Assembly (NCBI GenBank): GCA_038380435.1
Contig: JAWZYU010000009.1
Location: 69,593,901-69,657,900 of the forward strand
Direction: 5' to 3'
Source: Ryuthela nishihirai
Lineage: Eukaryota; Arthropoda; Arachnida; Araneae; Heptathelidae
Length of the DNA: 64,000 nt
Shown piece after piece: positions 43,690 to 56,088 of this stretch (its first letter is position 1; every line of letters begins with the position of its first letter). The translations under genes and the position numbers were made by a program. Below the pieces are notes generated by a model. The model saw only the letters and a program-made list of their open reading frames with translations. It was not told where the DNA came from and did not search any database.

Positions 43690-44880
43690 ATTTATTTTCC
43701 CCTCTATTGAACAACTAGAAGGATAACATATCTACTCTGGCAAATATGAGATGCTCATTTTCGGAGAAAATGAAGTTTTTCATTTTCTGAATTTTGCACC
43801 TTTTAACAGTAGTAATTCCTACTAATGGGTGATTGGAAAATGTAAACAGTAATATAGTATTAGCCTTATAAAATGCCAAAAGCATATCTCATCTATCCCT
43901 TAAAATAAAAAAAGTTATATTTTCTTACCCCTAAGGTTAAGGGGCAAACCATCAAGTGCATATAAAATTATTTATTTATTATTAGTATATTGAAATATTA
44001 TTTGAAATTTAGAATAAAGTACTAATTGATAAAAAAATAAGGATCAACCTCTCGAATTTTAATATATATATGACTCCATTTTTTATCAACACATTCACCA
44101 GAAGTTCTAGCAAAAATATATCATTTGCAATATTACATCAAGTTTCACATTTTCTTCATTTACCACCTTCTGACAATGATAAATTAAGGCCACTTGGAGG
44201 ATATGAAAATTAGGAATTATCATATTTTGTTAGTACCTATTCAACTGAAAAAATTTTTTCGTTAATCTATGAAAATAAATGTTGTGTTTTCCTCCCACAC
44301 TGGTGGTAGTGGGAAAAATTGTTGCTGCCAATATAAACCCCTTGGTCATCACACTCCACCACTAAAGTCAGATTTTAGCTAAATATTCAGATTTAGCCTA
44401 ATAGATCATGTGCAGTATTAGTTTGAATTTCCCACCATCAAAGGGAACAATTAAAACTTTTGGAAGATTCTAAAAGTGTAAATTATAAATTTATCAATAC
44501 CTATCCAACCCAAAAAGAGTTTTGAATTTATCTGTGAAAACAAGTAATTATTTCACAAAACAGAAATTGTATTTTCTCACTCCCTCTCAGGGAAAAGGGA
44601 AAATCATTGTTTCATTGCAAACTTTATGACATTCATATTTCACAACCAAGATTTCAGATTTCTAATTTCGATAACATCTCTTGCAATATTAGTTTGAAAT
44701 TTTTCAATTTCCAAATTTTTCCACCATTAGAGGACGCGATTTAAGTTTTTGGGAGATTCCAAAAACATGAATCGTAATATTTCATCAGTACCTATTGAAC
44801 AAAAAGGAATTTTTAATTTATCTCTAAAAACAAACAAAGTTCGATATCTACATACAGAGACACAGATGATAAAGTGAAAC
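43690..44880. repeat. Dispersed repeat F, copy F2 (second part)
   Basis: Collinear with 17270-18500 of F1: aaggataacatatct, ccttttaacagtagtaattc, gattggaaaatgtaaac, cacctattcaact-like phrases, ttcaaatttctaa-like phrases, gaatcgtaatatttcatca. It lacks the SINE that interrupts F1. Confidence 0.75.
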
Positions 44881-44914
44881 ATTTTTTTTTTATTTTTTTT
44901 TATGATTTGCGACA

Positions 44915-45075
44915 TATAGGACAGAGAAGAATCCTAGAAGCTACTCCTAGCTTTTACAGGCCTTCTCATACAAGGACATGCCCTACTACGACCGAAGTCA
45001 CTGCTGACCACTGCCTTAGTTAGAGCTAACACAACACACAAAGTTTGCCTTGCTGGAACAGTCGCTAACATTAAC
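44915..45075 (-). repeat. Dispersed repeat E, copy E3
   Basis: ataggacagagaagaatcct, gctactcctagcttttacag, aaggacatgccctactac, caaagtttgccttgctggaa. Same orientation as E2; it lacks the box-A-like end present in E1 and E2. Confidence 0.75.
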
Positions 45076-45611
45076 TTGCATTAACTTGCTTTTCTGAAAA
45101 CAAGATAAAAAGAATATAAGAGCAGCAAAGGAATAGGGAAAATTAGAAGGATAACACATCTCCTCTGGCACCTGGAATGGGGGTTCATTTGGTTGAGTCC
45201 CCATTCAGGTCAATAATAGTGGATAAAAGTGAGTAGATTTAAATTTATGCAAAAATGAAATTGGAAAAATAAAAAGAATAAAAAAAAAACAGTGATAATA
45301 TTGAAAATATTGCTAGTCTTAAGAGTTGAACAGGAGGTTGGACTTATTGCAAGAGAAATTGCTGGTTGGACAGAAAAAATCATGTCACACATGATTATCA
45401 TGATCCTATGTTAATGAAATTTAAGGCCAAATTCAAGTTCAGGCCCACAAGAAGATGTGGACCTGAACTCATTGTTCCAAAGCTTGAGAGGAATTTCTAA
45501 TAGGAAAAATGAAACTGATTGTTCAGTCTGTTATTATTCATTCAAAGCTATGGGGAAAAAATTCCGGGCTGTCCCATTATGTAATATATCAGTTTCACCA
45601 TAAAATGTTTA
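45076..45611. other. AT-rich spacer with small hairpin
   Basis: 45437-45449 (gttcaggcccaca) pairs with 45456-45468 (tgtggacctgaac), one mismatch, 6-nt loop. Otherwise nothing recognised. Confidence 0.6.
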
Positions 45612-46277
45612 TTTTAATGTAATTATCACGATATCTAGCTGTAGAAAAGTTAAAAATTGAATCAGGTTGGTCTTACAATGTCACCATTTGCCTTACATCA
45701 GAGGTAAAAGCTAAACTGGATGAGTTTTCAAGAGTGTGCACATGGTAAACAGCAATATTAAACGAAGGACTGGTAAAACTTAAACCTAGACGTTAAATGA
45801 AATGGTGACTACAAGTAGCTGTAAACCACCACAGTAAAATTTTAAGAGACTGTACCAGCTGTCCTATAATTAAGTGCACATTTAGAACATCATTGAATAT
45901 CACAACCAGAACAACAATAAAATCAGAAGATTACCAAGTAGAACACAGTATAAGGGGCTGATATATCTCGTGCGCGATGTTAAGGCATGCGTCAACCAAA
46001 GCAGACCATCAGTTACAGTCGGCAAGAGATTGAGCCAGCCCAAGTGTCAACAACTAAACTGGTAATAATGATTTATTATCTTGTTTCATACTGTATCACC
46101 TTTGTAAGAAATATTCAATTTTCTAGTAGAAATAAGACTTAAAGTGTTAAATCTTGGATATTGCAAGAAATGCAATATACCTGTAATGTGAGGCAAATGG
46201 TGACATTGTAAGATCATCCTGGGAATATTTTAAATTTTTAACTTTTGTACAGCTAGATATTGTGATAATTAAATTGA
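45612..46277. mobile_element. TIR element, about 665 bp, arms about 95-100 bp
   Basis: 45612-45707 and 46178-46277 are imperfect inverted copies (taattatcacgatatctagc, gtcttacaatgtcaccattt, and complements). Internal part is noncoding. It lies directly beside the Tc1-like relic at 46320; whether they are parts of one element is unclear. Confidence 0.85.
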
Positions 46278-46319
46278 CATAGAGTAGCTGTGGTTGTGAT
46301 TTATTTTATAATTTTTTGG

Positions 46320-47080
46320 GGGGGTTGTTGGAACTATCAGTGTGCCTCTGGGCTCAAGGATCTCCTCTATGTACTTTGAGTAATGCACAATCCTACCCTC
46401 AAATACTTGGCATACCACCATCCAGCATTATACCTCCCCACATCAGAAGACCTCCTCCATAGTGGTCTTATTTGTGGATGTTGCAGGGATGGTTGCACAT
46501 TCCAGATTCTTTCCAGATCAAATATTGGGAATTCATAGACTGAAATGGAACTGATCTGTGAAGAGCACTTATGCTCCAGGTGTGATACTGTCTGCATCTA
46601 GTCCTTCATGCTCTTCTTTGAGATTGGGAAAGGGGGAGGCACACAGACCCCTCTCACAAAGTTGTCTGGACACAGTTCTCCTTGACACCATCATGCCTGA
46701 TGCACAATTGAGCTCGACAGCAATTTGTCTGGCTCCCTATGCCTTCTCACTGTTGCCAGATATCAGTTGTCCTGGGATGTTGTGACACTTGGCCAGCTTG
46801 AAACTGGGTTGTCAAGACACATTCCTGAATTCTTGATATTGTCGCCATAGCCTGGATATGATCATCGAAGAAACATGCCCTCTTGCTACTACAGCTTGGG
46901 TCAGCCCTATCAACATCCTGCCAATGGCTCTCCTCTTCCAAATTCCCCCAATCCTCTTGCACTGCAAGGTACAATATGATGAGTGTCATATCTGCACTCT
47001 CTTTTATAGTGTGCCTTGTGTGTGGTATTTTGCAAGTACTGTTCACGCATTCTTTTTCGAATATGTTCTTTATCATGATC
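46320..47080 (-). pseudogene. Tc1-like transposase relic A
   Basis: Minus-strand pieces in several frames follow the order of Tc1-type transposases: a helix-turn-helix-like part (WRQYQEFRNVSTTQFQAG, about 46840-46780), an RQIAVELN part, then VSRQL near 46670, then SQYLIWKESGMCNHPCNI and GGGLLMWGGIMLDGG (about 46530-46410), the region after the first catalytic Asp. The second and third catalytic motifs are absent from the left side. At least four frameshifts or stops. Plus-strand frames over the same interval are shadows. Confidence 0.78.
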
Positions 47081-47600
47081 TGATGCTCTTTCTACCAAAT
47101 TTCATTCTATTCTAGCCAGTTGATATATTAACTTTCATGTTTGTAACTGTTGTCCACCTGCTTTATTTGTATTAGTAGTAAAAGCAAACTTTTTGAATCA
47201 CAAAACAATTTAAAGCTGCATAGGATTATTCTTTGTAAATCTGGGCAGAGAGACATCAGTATTGACTGCTGTTGCTAGATGAAATAGCTTCAAACACATA
47301 GATATTCTGACCGTTTTAATTTCAACTATTTTATTTTATGGAATTATAACGATAGTTACTTGTCTAAAATACACAAGTTCAAATTTGCTTCCGATATGGG
47401 ACTCACTACACCAATATCACAAGCATTAGACACATGCGTTCTGCAGCACACTCACACAAAGGAAACATACCCAAGCAAGGCCAAACACAAACTGAAAAAC
47501 TTGATCCCAATGCCGACAGAAGGCTTGAGATTGGCCATTTTTGTGTTTTTGTTTTATTCTATCTGTATGTAATTTCCTTAATCTGTGATATCCATTGGTC
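47081..47600. other. Spacer
   Basis: Short overlapping frames at 47360-47680 have no recognised motif. Confidence 0.4.
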
Positions 47601-47691
47601 TCCTTCCCCACTCTTCTCTGAGCCCTTTGGGGTCATTGTGACCTTGCCATTATGCACAAAAAATACCACTCAGGGGTAAAACAACCCCACA
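47601..47691 (+). repeat. SINE-A tail fragment A12
   Basis: cttctctgagccctttgggg, catgcacaaaaaatacc-like text, caggggtaaaacaacccc. Only the last 90 bp. Confidence 0.8.
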
Positions 47692-47797
47692 ACTTCTAGC
47701 AAAAAACTGTTCTACCCTCTTAAAATCTGAATCCACTCAAATAGTCCACACATTCACAATGCAAGTTCCTAGACTTCGTTCTGCACTTAAAAAAAAA

Positions 47798-47999
47798 GCC
47801 CCGTGTTCGGGAGAGCCATACCCTGTGCACGTTAAAGAACACACTGGATGGCCTTGATGGGAGGCTACCATCTGTCTCCCAACAGCTGTTCCAGTGGGGC
47901 CCCTCCCCCAACCTTCTCTGAGCCTTCGGGGTCCATGTGACCTGGCCATTTAGCCCATGGTGTGCAAAAAAGTGCCGCTCAGAGGTAAAACAACCCAAC
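47798..47999 (+). mobile_element. SINE-A copy A13, 5' truncated, with TSD
   Basis: Starts at gccccgtgttcgggag, in mid-body, and runs to gtaaaacaacccaac. The 12-mer gcacttaaaaaa flanks it at 47783-47794 and 48000-48011. Close to A5 in sequence, so recent. Confidence 0.92.
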
Positions 48000-48011
48000 G
48001 CACTTAAAAAA

Positions 48012-49271
48012 TAGAGAAGGCTGATAAATTGTGGTAGGATGTTACCTCTACTGCTGTCATTGCTCAAGAAATTGTGAACAAACAAGATTTACTAAAAATT
48101 TTGTAAACTGTAGAGAATGTGTAAAAAAATAGGTTTTTGCAAAAGATATATCAGAAACAAATGGGTTAATTAAAACTTTTTGCTGTTAAAAGCAATTTAC
48201 AATTCCTTTCCATTATCTCATTAGATAAATTAAGTTTTAAAATTTAAAAAAGGATTATTTGGGGAAGGGGAGTATTTTGTGTATCAAATAGAAAACACAT
48301 ATTCTGCTTTTAAATAATCAGATGTACTGGGAGACAGCAAATATAAAGAGAATATTCTGCTTAATAACAGAAAGAAGTCCTTTTTTTCACGGTGTTCTGA
48401 GTTACCACCACTTTTGAGCTACTAACTCGGAGATTTTGGTGAATCATCTGAAGAAATTATCGTCTCTAGAACTGTTTGAAATAATGAAGCAGTTACAACA
48501 TACTAAAAAGAAACCTAGTTATAACCTTAAGTCCCAAATAATTTTCTTTCTTTAAAAATTAATTTGATTCCTGAGTGAATAAATAATTAATTTTTAGGTG
48601 GTTAAATAGTATTTGAATTTTTGTAAAGCTAACTTCAAAGTTTCATTCATGTTACAATAATCTTACATCTGCTTTTGATAGCCCATAGAAAATTTGCATA
48701 TCCCCAAAGATTGTGTCCTGGTCAAAATTTGGGAGTTGGAAACTTTAATTTTTCTATCAATAAAGTTTTTGGAGAATTATGTTTTCGAAAAATTTAAACA
48801 GTTTGTTTTTGTTCATATTGATGTTTCATTTGTTTATATCAGTCATCCCTACTTCCCTGGAGGGTATACAGCATCAAATTCTTTTTAAAAATGATAGTTA
48901 TGGTTTTTTCCTAAGTTTATTTGGAAATTACTGGAAAATAAATATATTGTAATGATAAAATTTCATAAAAGGGTATGCTGTAAACTTTCTATTTTTATAG
49001 GTGAGTAATTTTATATTAATATTTCTTTATTGAATAATGCAGTGCTTCCCACCTTTTTTCCTCTTGGCAAACATACTTCTGAAAATAGTCCATACACCAC
49101 CACACACCATGTAGTAAAATGTCTCTTTTGTATTATAACTCAAAATGCAAATTAAACTTAATGTTTAGCCAAAAAAAAATAAAAATTTTAAAATATACTA
49201 AAACACAAAGTCTTAACATATAGTTTTAAAACTATATGCACAAGCCCAAGCATAAACATACATGAAAGTCC
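48012..49271. other. AT-rich spacer
   Basis: No gene. cagtgcttcccaccttttttcc-like text at about 49040 resembles a hAT-type MITE end (split here; 49041-49062). A perfect 22-nt palindrome lies at 49217-49238. Confidence 0.5.
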
Positions 49272-50785
49272 TCATGCATTCATGGGCTATGGAGTTCCTA
49301 CCAGATTGTGTAATTTTCCTCTCCTGACATGTCTTTTCTGAGCTACAACTGCTGCATTTGGCCACTGTAGGTCAGTTCTAGCAAGGTTCTGTTTGACATT
49401 GTTTCCCCCTTTTCCTGAAGCCTTTAGGCACACTATCATAATCCTATTTGTCAATCTGCAACTATGCATATGGGCAACATGGCAAAATCAATGCAGTCTG
49501 CACAAAATGTTGTTCAAAGGAGGTTGAGGATTCCTAACCTCATCATTACTTACAAAGTCAAACCACCTGATACCCAATATATTGCACAAGCATCTAGAAT
49601 CAAAGGCATCATATTCCTGTGAAACCCATGTGTGTTTATAAATGTCCCTGTGTTTGTAGTATGTATTAGTTATTTGCAAACCTTAAGTTTACTTACTTGT
49701 AGAAGAAATTCCCCATTGCAAAGTACCAATACCAAAGGGACCTAAAACTCCCACCCAAAGGACAGAGTCAGTATCTTTAGCATTGAAGTCACCTACCACA
49801 AGAGAAATATATCTCCTTCACAGAATTCAAAATATCCTGAACTTGTCTGTAAAACTTTTCCTTGTTCTCATCAGAGTCCTCTGGGGCTGTAATAACAGAT
49901 GACATTCAAGTCTTAAATTTTACTGTAAAAATTTTTTGATTAATGCAGTCTTATCTTAGAAGAGCATCACTGGCATATCTGCTGAGAAGCAAACTTACTC
50001 CTTGAAGATGCTTTCCATCCTCCCTCCCTGAAAAGATAAATTTGAAGTTATTTTTAAGTATCTCACTTTTACCTTTCTATCTGGTCTCTTGCAAGCCTAT
50101 AAAATCTAAGTTATAATGCTGGAATTCCTGCATGACGATATCAAGAGAATAATCTCTATGTAACATCTTCATGTTCCACGTACCTGCAGAGGGAAAATGA
50201 TTAGTCGGATTTTTGAAGAAACTAGGTTTATCAAGAGAGGTAGGGCCAACAATATCAAATGGATCCCTGATCGCAGGCATGGTAAGACCTGTTCCCCCAC
50301 CACTAAAAGCTGAAGTCACCCATGCTGGTAGGAACTTCAGGCACCATCTTTCAAGTGGATCTTTTCAAGAGCCATATGACCTGCCTGAGACATATTACTC
50401 CAGTTTAAGATTGGTGATGCCTGTAAAAGCAAGAGTTCAGGTACCTGTGATGGCCTCTGGTCAGAATTATCCACCAACTGACATAAGGTACTCCATGTCT
50501 CTGCTCACTTAAGGCTGGCAACCCACAAGCTAACAGAAAACACAGTAGCAGATTCTCTCTCAACAGAGGCCACCAGTGCAGCAAGTCCAGGATCCATAAT
50601 CAAGCTCAAAGCCATAAATCAGTCAAGTAGATATAAATGGTCAGCACCAGGACCCTGTGAAGTTGACCACTTCTCAGCAGGGCAGAAAAAAAAAATGGCC
50701 ATAAATGACCAGATCAGTAGACCAGATTGATCTCCAAAAGAGTATCTCTTTTGACAGGTACTAACGACCTGTACCATGAGATCTG
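49272..50785 (-). mobile_element. LINE copy L3 (same family as L1), RT core deleted
   Basis: Minus strand: 5' UTR (50785 to about 50320), endonuclease N-terminal part (50319-50077, TWNMKMLHRDYSL and IGLQETR), middle of the domain (about 49980-49700, decayed), then, at about 49640, a direct jump from the endonuclease end to the C-terminal domain (YDAFDSRCLCNILGIRWFDF), then KQNLARTDLQWPNA and the family 3' end near 49272. All of the RT palm is missing, as in L1, although the deletion end points differ. The (GAT)n tail is absent. Confidence 0.87.
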
Positions 50786-51515
50786 TGCTGAGCTCCAAAC
50801 CATCCTGGAGGCTGTAACTTTCATCCACGCCTCGGGAGTAGCAACTTTGTCATCCTTTGCAACTCGAAATCAGCCTTGGAAGCTCTCCAGAAGTAAGAGC
50901 TGCAACCCCTTCCTCATCCAGAAGATTATGGAGACTTTCTCCAAGATCACTTCTGCTGGTATCACAATCCATTTCCAGTTGATCCCCTCCCATGTAGGGA
51001 TACCTGGCAATGAGCTCGCTGATCGGACCATGAAAGAGGCGCTAGAGAGTCAGAGGTGTGTAACTAATTACCCTCTCTCTCTCAGCGACTGCAAGAGTTT
51101 TGTCTCAGAACTGATGAGCCAATACCATCTTGCCCAGTGGCAGAGGGACTCCAGTTGTTCCTCATTCATGTACCTGGTTGACCCTTCTCTTACTGCTCTT
51201 AACCTGGATACCTCTGAAGATCTGAGGAACCCTCCTTCATCATCTGCAAGTTGGGGTCCTATACAGCAACTCTATGCTTCACACTCTCAGCAGAGTGTAC
51301 AGTTCTAACTGTGCAACTTGCAGCTCACATTCTGCTCAACTGCTCCCACTACAATACTGAAAGATAAACTTTGTTCTGGAAGCTTTGTGCTATCAGAACC
51401 ATCTATTACTCCATCACCTCCCTTCTTGGTAACCACCATAATCTGAAGCTGCAGCGAATGTGCTTCCAACTTGTCACTGATTTCTTTCAAAACATTGGCC
51501 TCTTCTGCAAGGTCT
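50786..51515 (+). pseudogene. LINE RNase H domain fragment, frameshifted
   Basis: Plus-strand frame from 50786 encodes EICAELQTILEAV (Glu of the RNase H active site), a degraded middle, and FQLIPSHVGIPGNELADR with the conserved His and Asp. It ends at 51306, but the next frame continues with AHILLNCSHYNTER and RMCFQLVTDFF to a stop near 51513, the usual tail of jockey/I/R1-type LINE proteins. RNase H removes the RNA template after reverse transcription. This domain is not part of the L1/L3 family, so it comes from a different LINE. The N-terminal side is cut off exactly at the L3 5' end. Confidence 0.85.
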
Positions 51516-51984
51516 AATGTTTTCTTCTTTTTATCTTTTATGAGATTAGTACACTTACTAGTCTCGAGAGATAGCTGAGAGGCAGTTTCTTCTGCCTCTT
51601 CTATCTTGCCTTTCTGTTATGACTGGTGTAGAGAGCCCCTCATTGGAGGCTAATTTCACCATGAACTTTCACCTTGAACCTTGAAAGCTATACATATGCA
51701 CAAATGTGATTTATTGAAACAGTGTGTTCCAGTGGTCAAATATATGAATACACAAACATCATTTTACAGGACTATAGCTTTCAGAAAATTAAAGTAATTT
51801 ATGAGACAAAAGGTATGTAAATTGGAAACTTTGTGAGGTCGAGCATTTTGGAAGATCATGCATTCTCATTGAAAACTGAACAATTGCTATATGTACCTAA
51901 ATTGGGAACCTGAACTGTTTTAATTTGTTTTCAAGGACCATTCTAACAAAATCTGCTGCCACTTCTTTTGTGTTTAGTCTAGGA
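51516..51984. other. Spacer
   Basis: No gene recognised; CT-rich around 51490-51615. Confidence 0.45.
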
Positions 51985-52163
51985 TAGTGTATCCCAAACT
52001 GTATTTTGAGAAAAGTTAGGTGTTCCACAAAAAAGTGTAGAAATGAGGTTTTGATCATTTTATGTGGCAATTTAATAGTATAAAATCATTTTAATGGTCT
52101 GTGTTCTGTAAATGTATTCTAAGTAAAAAAGTGTTCCTTGGTTAAATAAGTTTGGGATACACT
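51985..52163. mobile_element. Small hAT-like MITE, about 180 bp
   Basis: Ends agtgtatcccaaactg and agtttgggatacact (the latter read as complement) form terminal inverted repeats of about 15 bp. Flanking tctagg on both sides is consistent with an 8-bp duplication with mutations. The interior is AT-rich and noncoding. Confidence 0.72.
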
Positions 52164-53460
52164 GCTCTAGGGGCACCAAAATTTTTATTTCACCTAGAAC
52201 CTCCCAATACCAAGCTGCAAATGTAATAATGTGCAAAGTTAATTTTTCTGTAAAAGAACCATTACACAAAATCTCACTAAATGACTTTGAAATGGGCTTT
52301 GGATACTATGTGCACCAATGAATCCAACTAACTAAAGGTAAAGCTAGTCATTGCCATGCTTGTAGATATGAATAGTCAAGTTATTTCAACAGTTGAGGCC
52401 CCATGGAAGTTTTTTCTCCTGAAAATCATTGTTTTCATATTGATTTCGGAGGGAAGAATCCCCCCCCTTTCCCCCATTATGGTAGTACAGACATGGAAAT
52501 AAAGTAAAAATTTGAAGCCATAGACTGAACAATAAATTTTAAACAGTAGACTAAAGAATAAATTTGAAGCTTATGGAAGGTTAACAATAAATTTGTGTTC
52601 AGTATTTGTAAAATGTTTATGGGGAATATTTTAACCTATCTTCCTATTGCTTTTTGCTTTGACATTTGTCGGTTTGTGGTAATAGTTCAAAAGCCCTAGT
52701 GTGTAAAATGTATAAAATATATAATCACTTAAAAATAAAATATTTAATTTTCATTGCTTTAAATGCAAAAAGTATTATTTGGGTATATTTTAGAGTTAGG
52801 AATTTTCATTTGAAAGGTTATATTTAAAAATCTTAAAATTTATCTTCTCATTACCATAGTAAGGTTTTCTGATTTCACTAAAAGAGGTTTATTTTACAAA
52901 TATCAGTTTTTGTGTTGCCTTGATAAGTTGTGGATATAAATTTGTAGTTTTGGTTATTTTCTAGTTTGCAGAATTTTCAACTCCCAATAGGATTTTATTC
53001 TTCCTGTTTTTGCTACAGAATGAAACTACGAATCCATACTGCACATAGAGTAGTAAATGGTTAAATACAAAAGCTTTGAAATTATAATTTTTATTTCACT
53101 TAAGAATTGTGTAAATTGTGATGCTTAATTTTGATAATAATGAACAAAAAGCTACTTTAATTTTATCCTTTTCTAAATAATATTTAATATTAATGTTAAA
53201 TTACGTACTTTCCAGACTTAATTTTATTAAAAGTACTAAAGTTTTTTTTAAAAATTTGAAATTTTAGAAAAAAGTGAACACTATAATTAAGTAATAGCAA
53301 GTTTGTAAAAAAAAAGCTTTGAATTTGTCTGTTTCCTGATTTCTTAAAGAGTAAACTGAAAAGAAATCATGAGCAAATATAAAATTTAATCCATAAGAAC
53401 TTGGATAATTCTCATTTGAGAGGATTTTGCTTTATTGCAATTTATAAGAAATATTTTAAG
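52164..53460. other. AT-rich spacer
   Basis: No recognised gene or repeat. Confidence 0.5.
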
Positions 53461-53633
53461 CTGTCCTGTGGCTGAGTTGTTAGCATGCTTGACTGCTGAT
53501 TTAAGGGACCTGGGTTCAAGTCCCAGGTAAGGCATTGATGTTTGTGTTGTTTTTCTGCTGAGGTTCTTCTATTATTGCATATTAAACTGGCAGGCTCCTG
53601 TCAGACCTCTGGTGGCAAGCAGCTGCTTGGGGG
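53461..53633 (+). mobile_element. SINE-B copy, full length
   Basis: gtcctgtggctgagttgtta (box A), ctgggttcaagtcccaggta (box B), tgttgtttttctgctgaggt, caggctcctgtcagacctct, ggcaagcagctgcttggggg. A small deletion removes the catcctctcagat section. Confidence 0.9.
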
Positions 53634-54694
53634 GATATATAAGAAATATTTTAAACTTAATGTGTTTTCAAGAGTCTCATTTTTTTTCTTCCATAGTTTA
53701 GATTTTATGGTTAATGGTACAAACTTTTAGGATTTACTCTTTTGTTGGTGGTGGCTCATGGTCATTTTTGGGTCTTTATGATGAATAAATGGTTGGCTGC
53801 CTGCAATAAAATTATCTGAAATATGTCATCTCAATTTTCAATGATGTTTGTTCAGTATTTAAAGAGTTATGGAAGCTGGAATTTTTAACAGCAGCAATGC
53901 TAGGTGAAATAATTTGTCCGAAAAGTTAAATTCAGACAGGTCAAAATTAAAGCAATAATCACTAAATTAAGCTGTACTTAATGTATTTAAGCACTGAATA
54001 CATAAAGCTCTGAATGTGTAAATATGACACTCCTTTTGAGTATCTACAGGTGAAATATTTAAAACTTAACAAATATTTTGAACTAGTTCTAAATCCATAT
54101 AGAAATTACTAATAAAATTAAGACATTATTTTTGTTTTGAGAGATGTGATTTTTTTATGCTTAATGTATATAATTGGTTACAAATGTGACCAGTGAATAA
54201 CTAAAATAAAGCTAACTGTGAAAAGATTGTGTGTGCAATGTCTACCAATTGTCATTAGCATACTAAACAATTACTCATCAGTTGTGAATGAATTTCTTAG
54301 TAGTTGGTACATTTGATCATTTTGTTCTCAGTAACATAAGAGTAAAATATTCAGAAACATTTTTGAGCTGCAGCTACAAAACCCTATATGTTGATGTAAA
54401 TAGCATATATAAAAATTTTAGACTATTCCATCTCGTGGTATTGCATCAGTACCAGGTATGATCCTTGGTGTAAGCTCAAATATAGTGTTGCATCACAAAT
54501 CATATCTGTAAATATGAACCATTTGTTGTATTTTGACAACTAGTTTTCAGTTAATATTTCTGAAAAACTTTTCTGTTAATAAAACAAATACACATTAAAA
54601 ACACTAAATTGGTATTGAAAAAAAATGTAGCCATGGGTGTTTTGATAAGACGGAGGATAGATTTAGGCAAAACCATTTAATAATAAAAAAAAAA
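53634..54694. other. AT-rich spacer
   Basis: Nothing recognised. Confidence 0.5.
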
Positions 54695-54870
54695 CCTCAA
54701 GCAGCTGCTTCCCACAGATCTGACAGGAGCCTCCCTACGCCACAGTAGAAGATCTGTGAGGAGGTGGGACCTCATTAGAAAAACAACACAGACATCTATG
54801 CCTTACCCAGAGCTCGAACGCATGTCCCTTTGATCAGTAACCAAGCATGGTAACCACTCGGCCATGGGAT
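54695..54870 (-). mobile_element. SINE-B copy
   Basis: Minus strand: aacctcaagcagctgcttcc, gatctgacaggagcctccct, cagtagaagatctgtgagga, gagctcgaacgcatgtccct, ggtaaccactcggccatggg. Confidence 0.9.
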
Positions 54871-55435
54871 GTTTTTAAAATTTCCATCAATTATCATATT
54901 AGTGTCAATGAGCCAATTGTTTGTTGCGATAACATGTGACTTATCAATGTTTATAGAGTTAACTTAATCTATCTTTAATTCAGCACACTGTGTTTTGTTC
55001 TTTATATTGACTTTTTGTAGTACAGAATCACAGGAGAAGTAGAACTTTTGGGCTCTGTTATTGCATTATAAAGAATTACTGTAAGATCTAAGAAGTACTA
55101 TCGTCATTTATTCTTCCATTATGTTGATGACTCTCAGGATCTCATATAGGGGAGAATGTGATCTTTTGCTTTTCCATGGAAAAACCACCTCTTTTAGCCA
55201 TATAAGATGAGCTCTTTCACTGGAGGATATTTTTCCCAAAATAGAGAGGTAAACCAAGCTCTAGAGTTGAATACCAAAATTAAACATGCTATCAAAGCCA
55301 TGTCCACAAAAGAGTGTGTGCATGGATAAGATGGGATACTGACCAATAAATTGTTGGAAAAAAAATTGGTCAAAATATAATATCTAAAAATATTCCTATT
55401 GTTTTGCATCAAAAGTATAATAAAAAAATATTACT

Positions 55436-55475
55436 GCTCAAGCAGCTGCTTGCCACAAGAGTTTGTCAGTATAAT
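55436..55475 (-). repeat. SINE-B tail fragment
   Basis: ctcaagcagctgcttgccac followed by tgtcagtat only. Confidence 0.7.
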
Positions 55476-55479
55476 CTAA

Positions 55480-55660
55480 TATATAAAGAAGAAAGTTTGT
55501 CTGTCCCCTCATGCACTTTGCCCCCAGAAGAGCTAGAGGTACCAAACTTTGCAGGAATGTTCTCTTCACCCAGGGGAAGAATGTAAGCTATGTGCAAACC
55601 CACTGGGGTCAATCAAAATTGGGGTGGGCGGGTTTGAATTTCTCAAAATCCCCATAGACT
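55480..55660. repeat. Possible dispersed-repeat segment, unplaced
   Basis: aatatataaagaagaaagtt, tgtctgtcccctcatgcact, gaggtaccaaactttgcagg and the following C/G-rich text have the style of a repeated-element segment common in arthropod genomes, but no second copy is present here. Family not assigned. Confidence 0.3.
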
Positions 55661-55914
55661 TAACAATAATGGTTGAAAGTGTTGCTGCCAATAAATTTGA
55701 AAGAAGGAATGCATCAAACTAATTTCTTTCTGATTTCACATGAAATTAACATGAGTGGAACACAAGGTTCTTTATTAAAATGAAAGCTTCAAAAACTAAG
55801 AATTCATATCAGAAATTGAAATCATTAACTTAATTTAAAAAATTTGTAAAAGTTAATAAATGTATATCTCATATGTTAATAAAAGTTTTAATATACAGGA
55901 AGGATTTTAAATGT

Positions 55915-56088
55915 GTTAAATTCTTGACTACTGATCAAAGGGGCCTGGTTTCGAGTCCCAAATAAGACATGGTTGTTTGTGTCGTTTTTCTGCTGAGGTC
56001 CTGCCATCCTCACAGACCTACTATGGCATATAAACTGACGGCCCCCTTCAGACCTCTGTGACAAGCAGCTGTTTGAGGTGGTATTTAT
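55915..56088 (+). mobile_element. SINE-B copy, 5' truncated
   Basis: Starts at tgactactgatcaaagggg, then gtttcgagtcccaaataaga, gtttttctgctgaggtcctg, ctatggcatataaactgacg, gacaagcagctgtttgagg. Confidence 0.88.

Noticed and set aside
46558..46785. Plus-strand ORF over the Tc1 relic
   Set aside because: Motif order and content fit the minus-strand transposase; the plus frame is a shadow.
50727..50785. Start of a 193-codon host gene
   Set aside because: The first 20 codons are LINE L3 UTR read backwards; only the part from about 50786 is real RNase H coding sequence, and it is a fragment.
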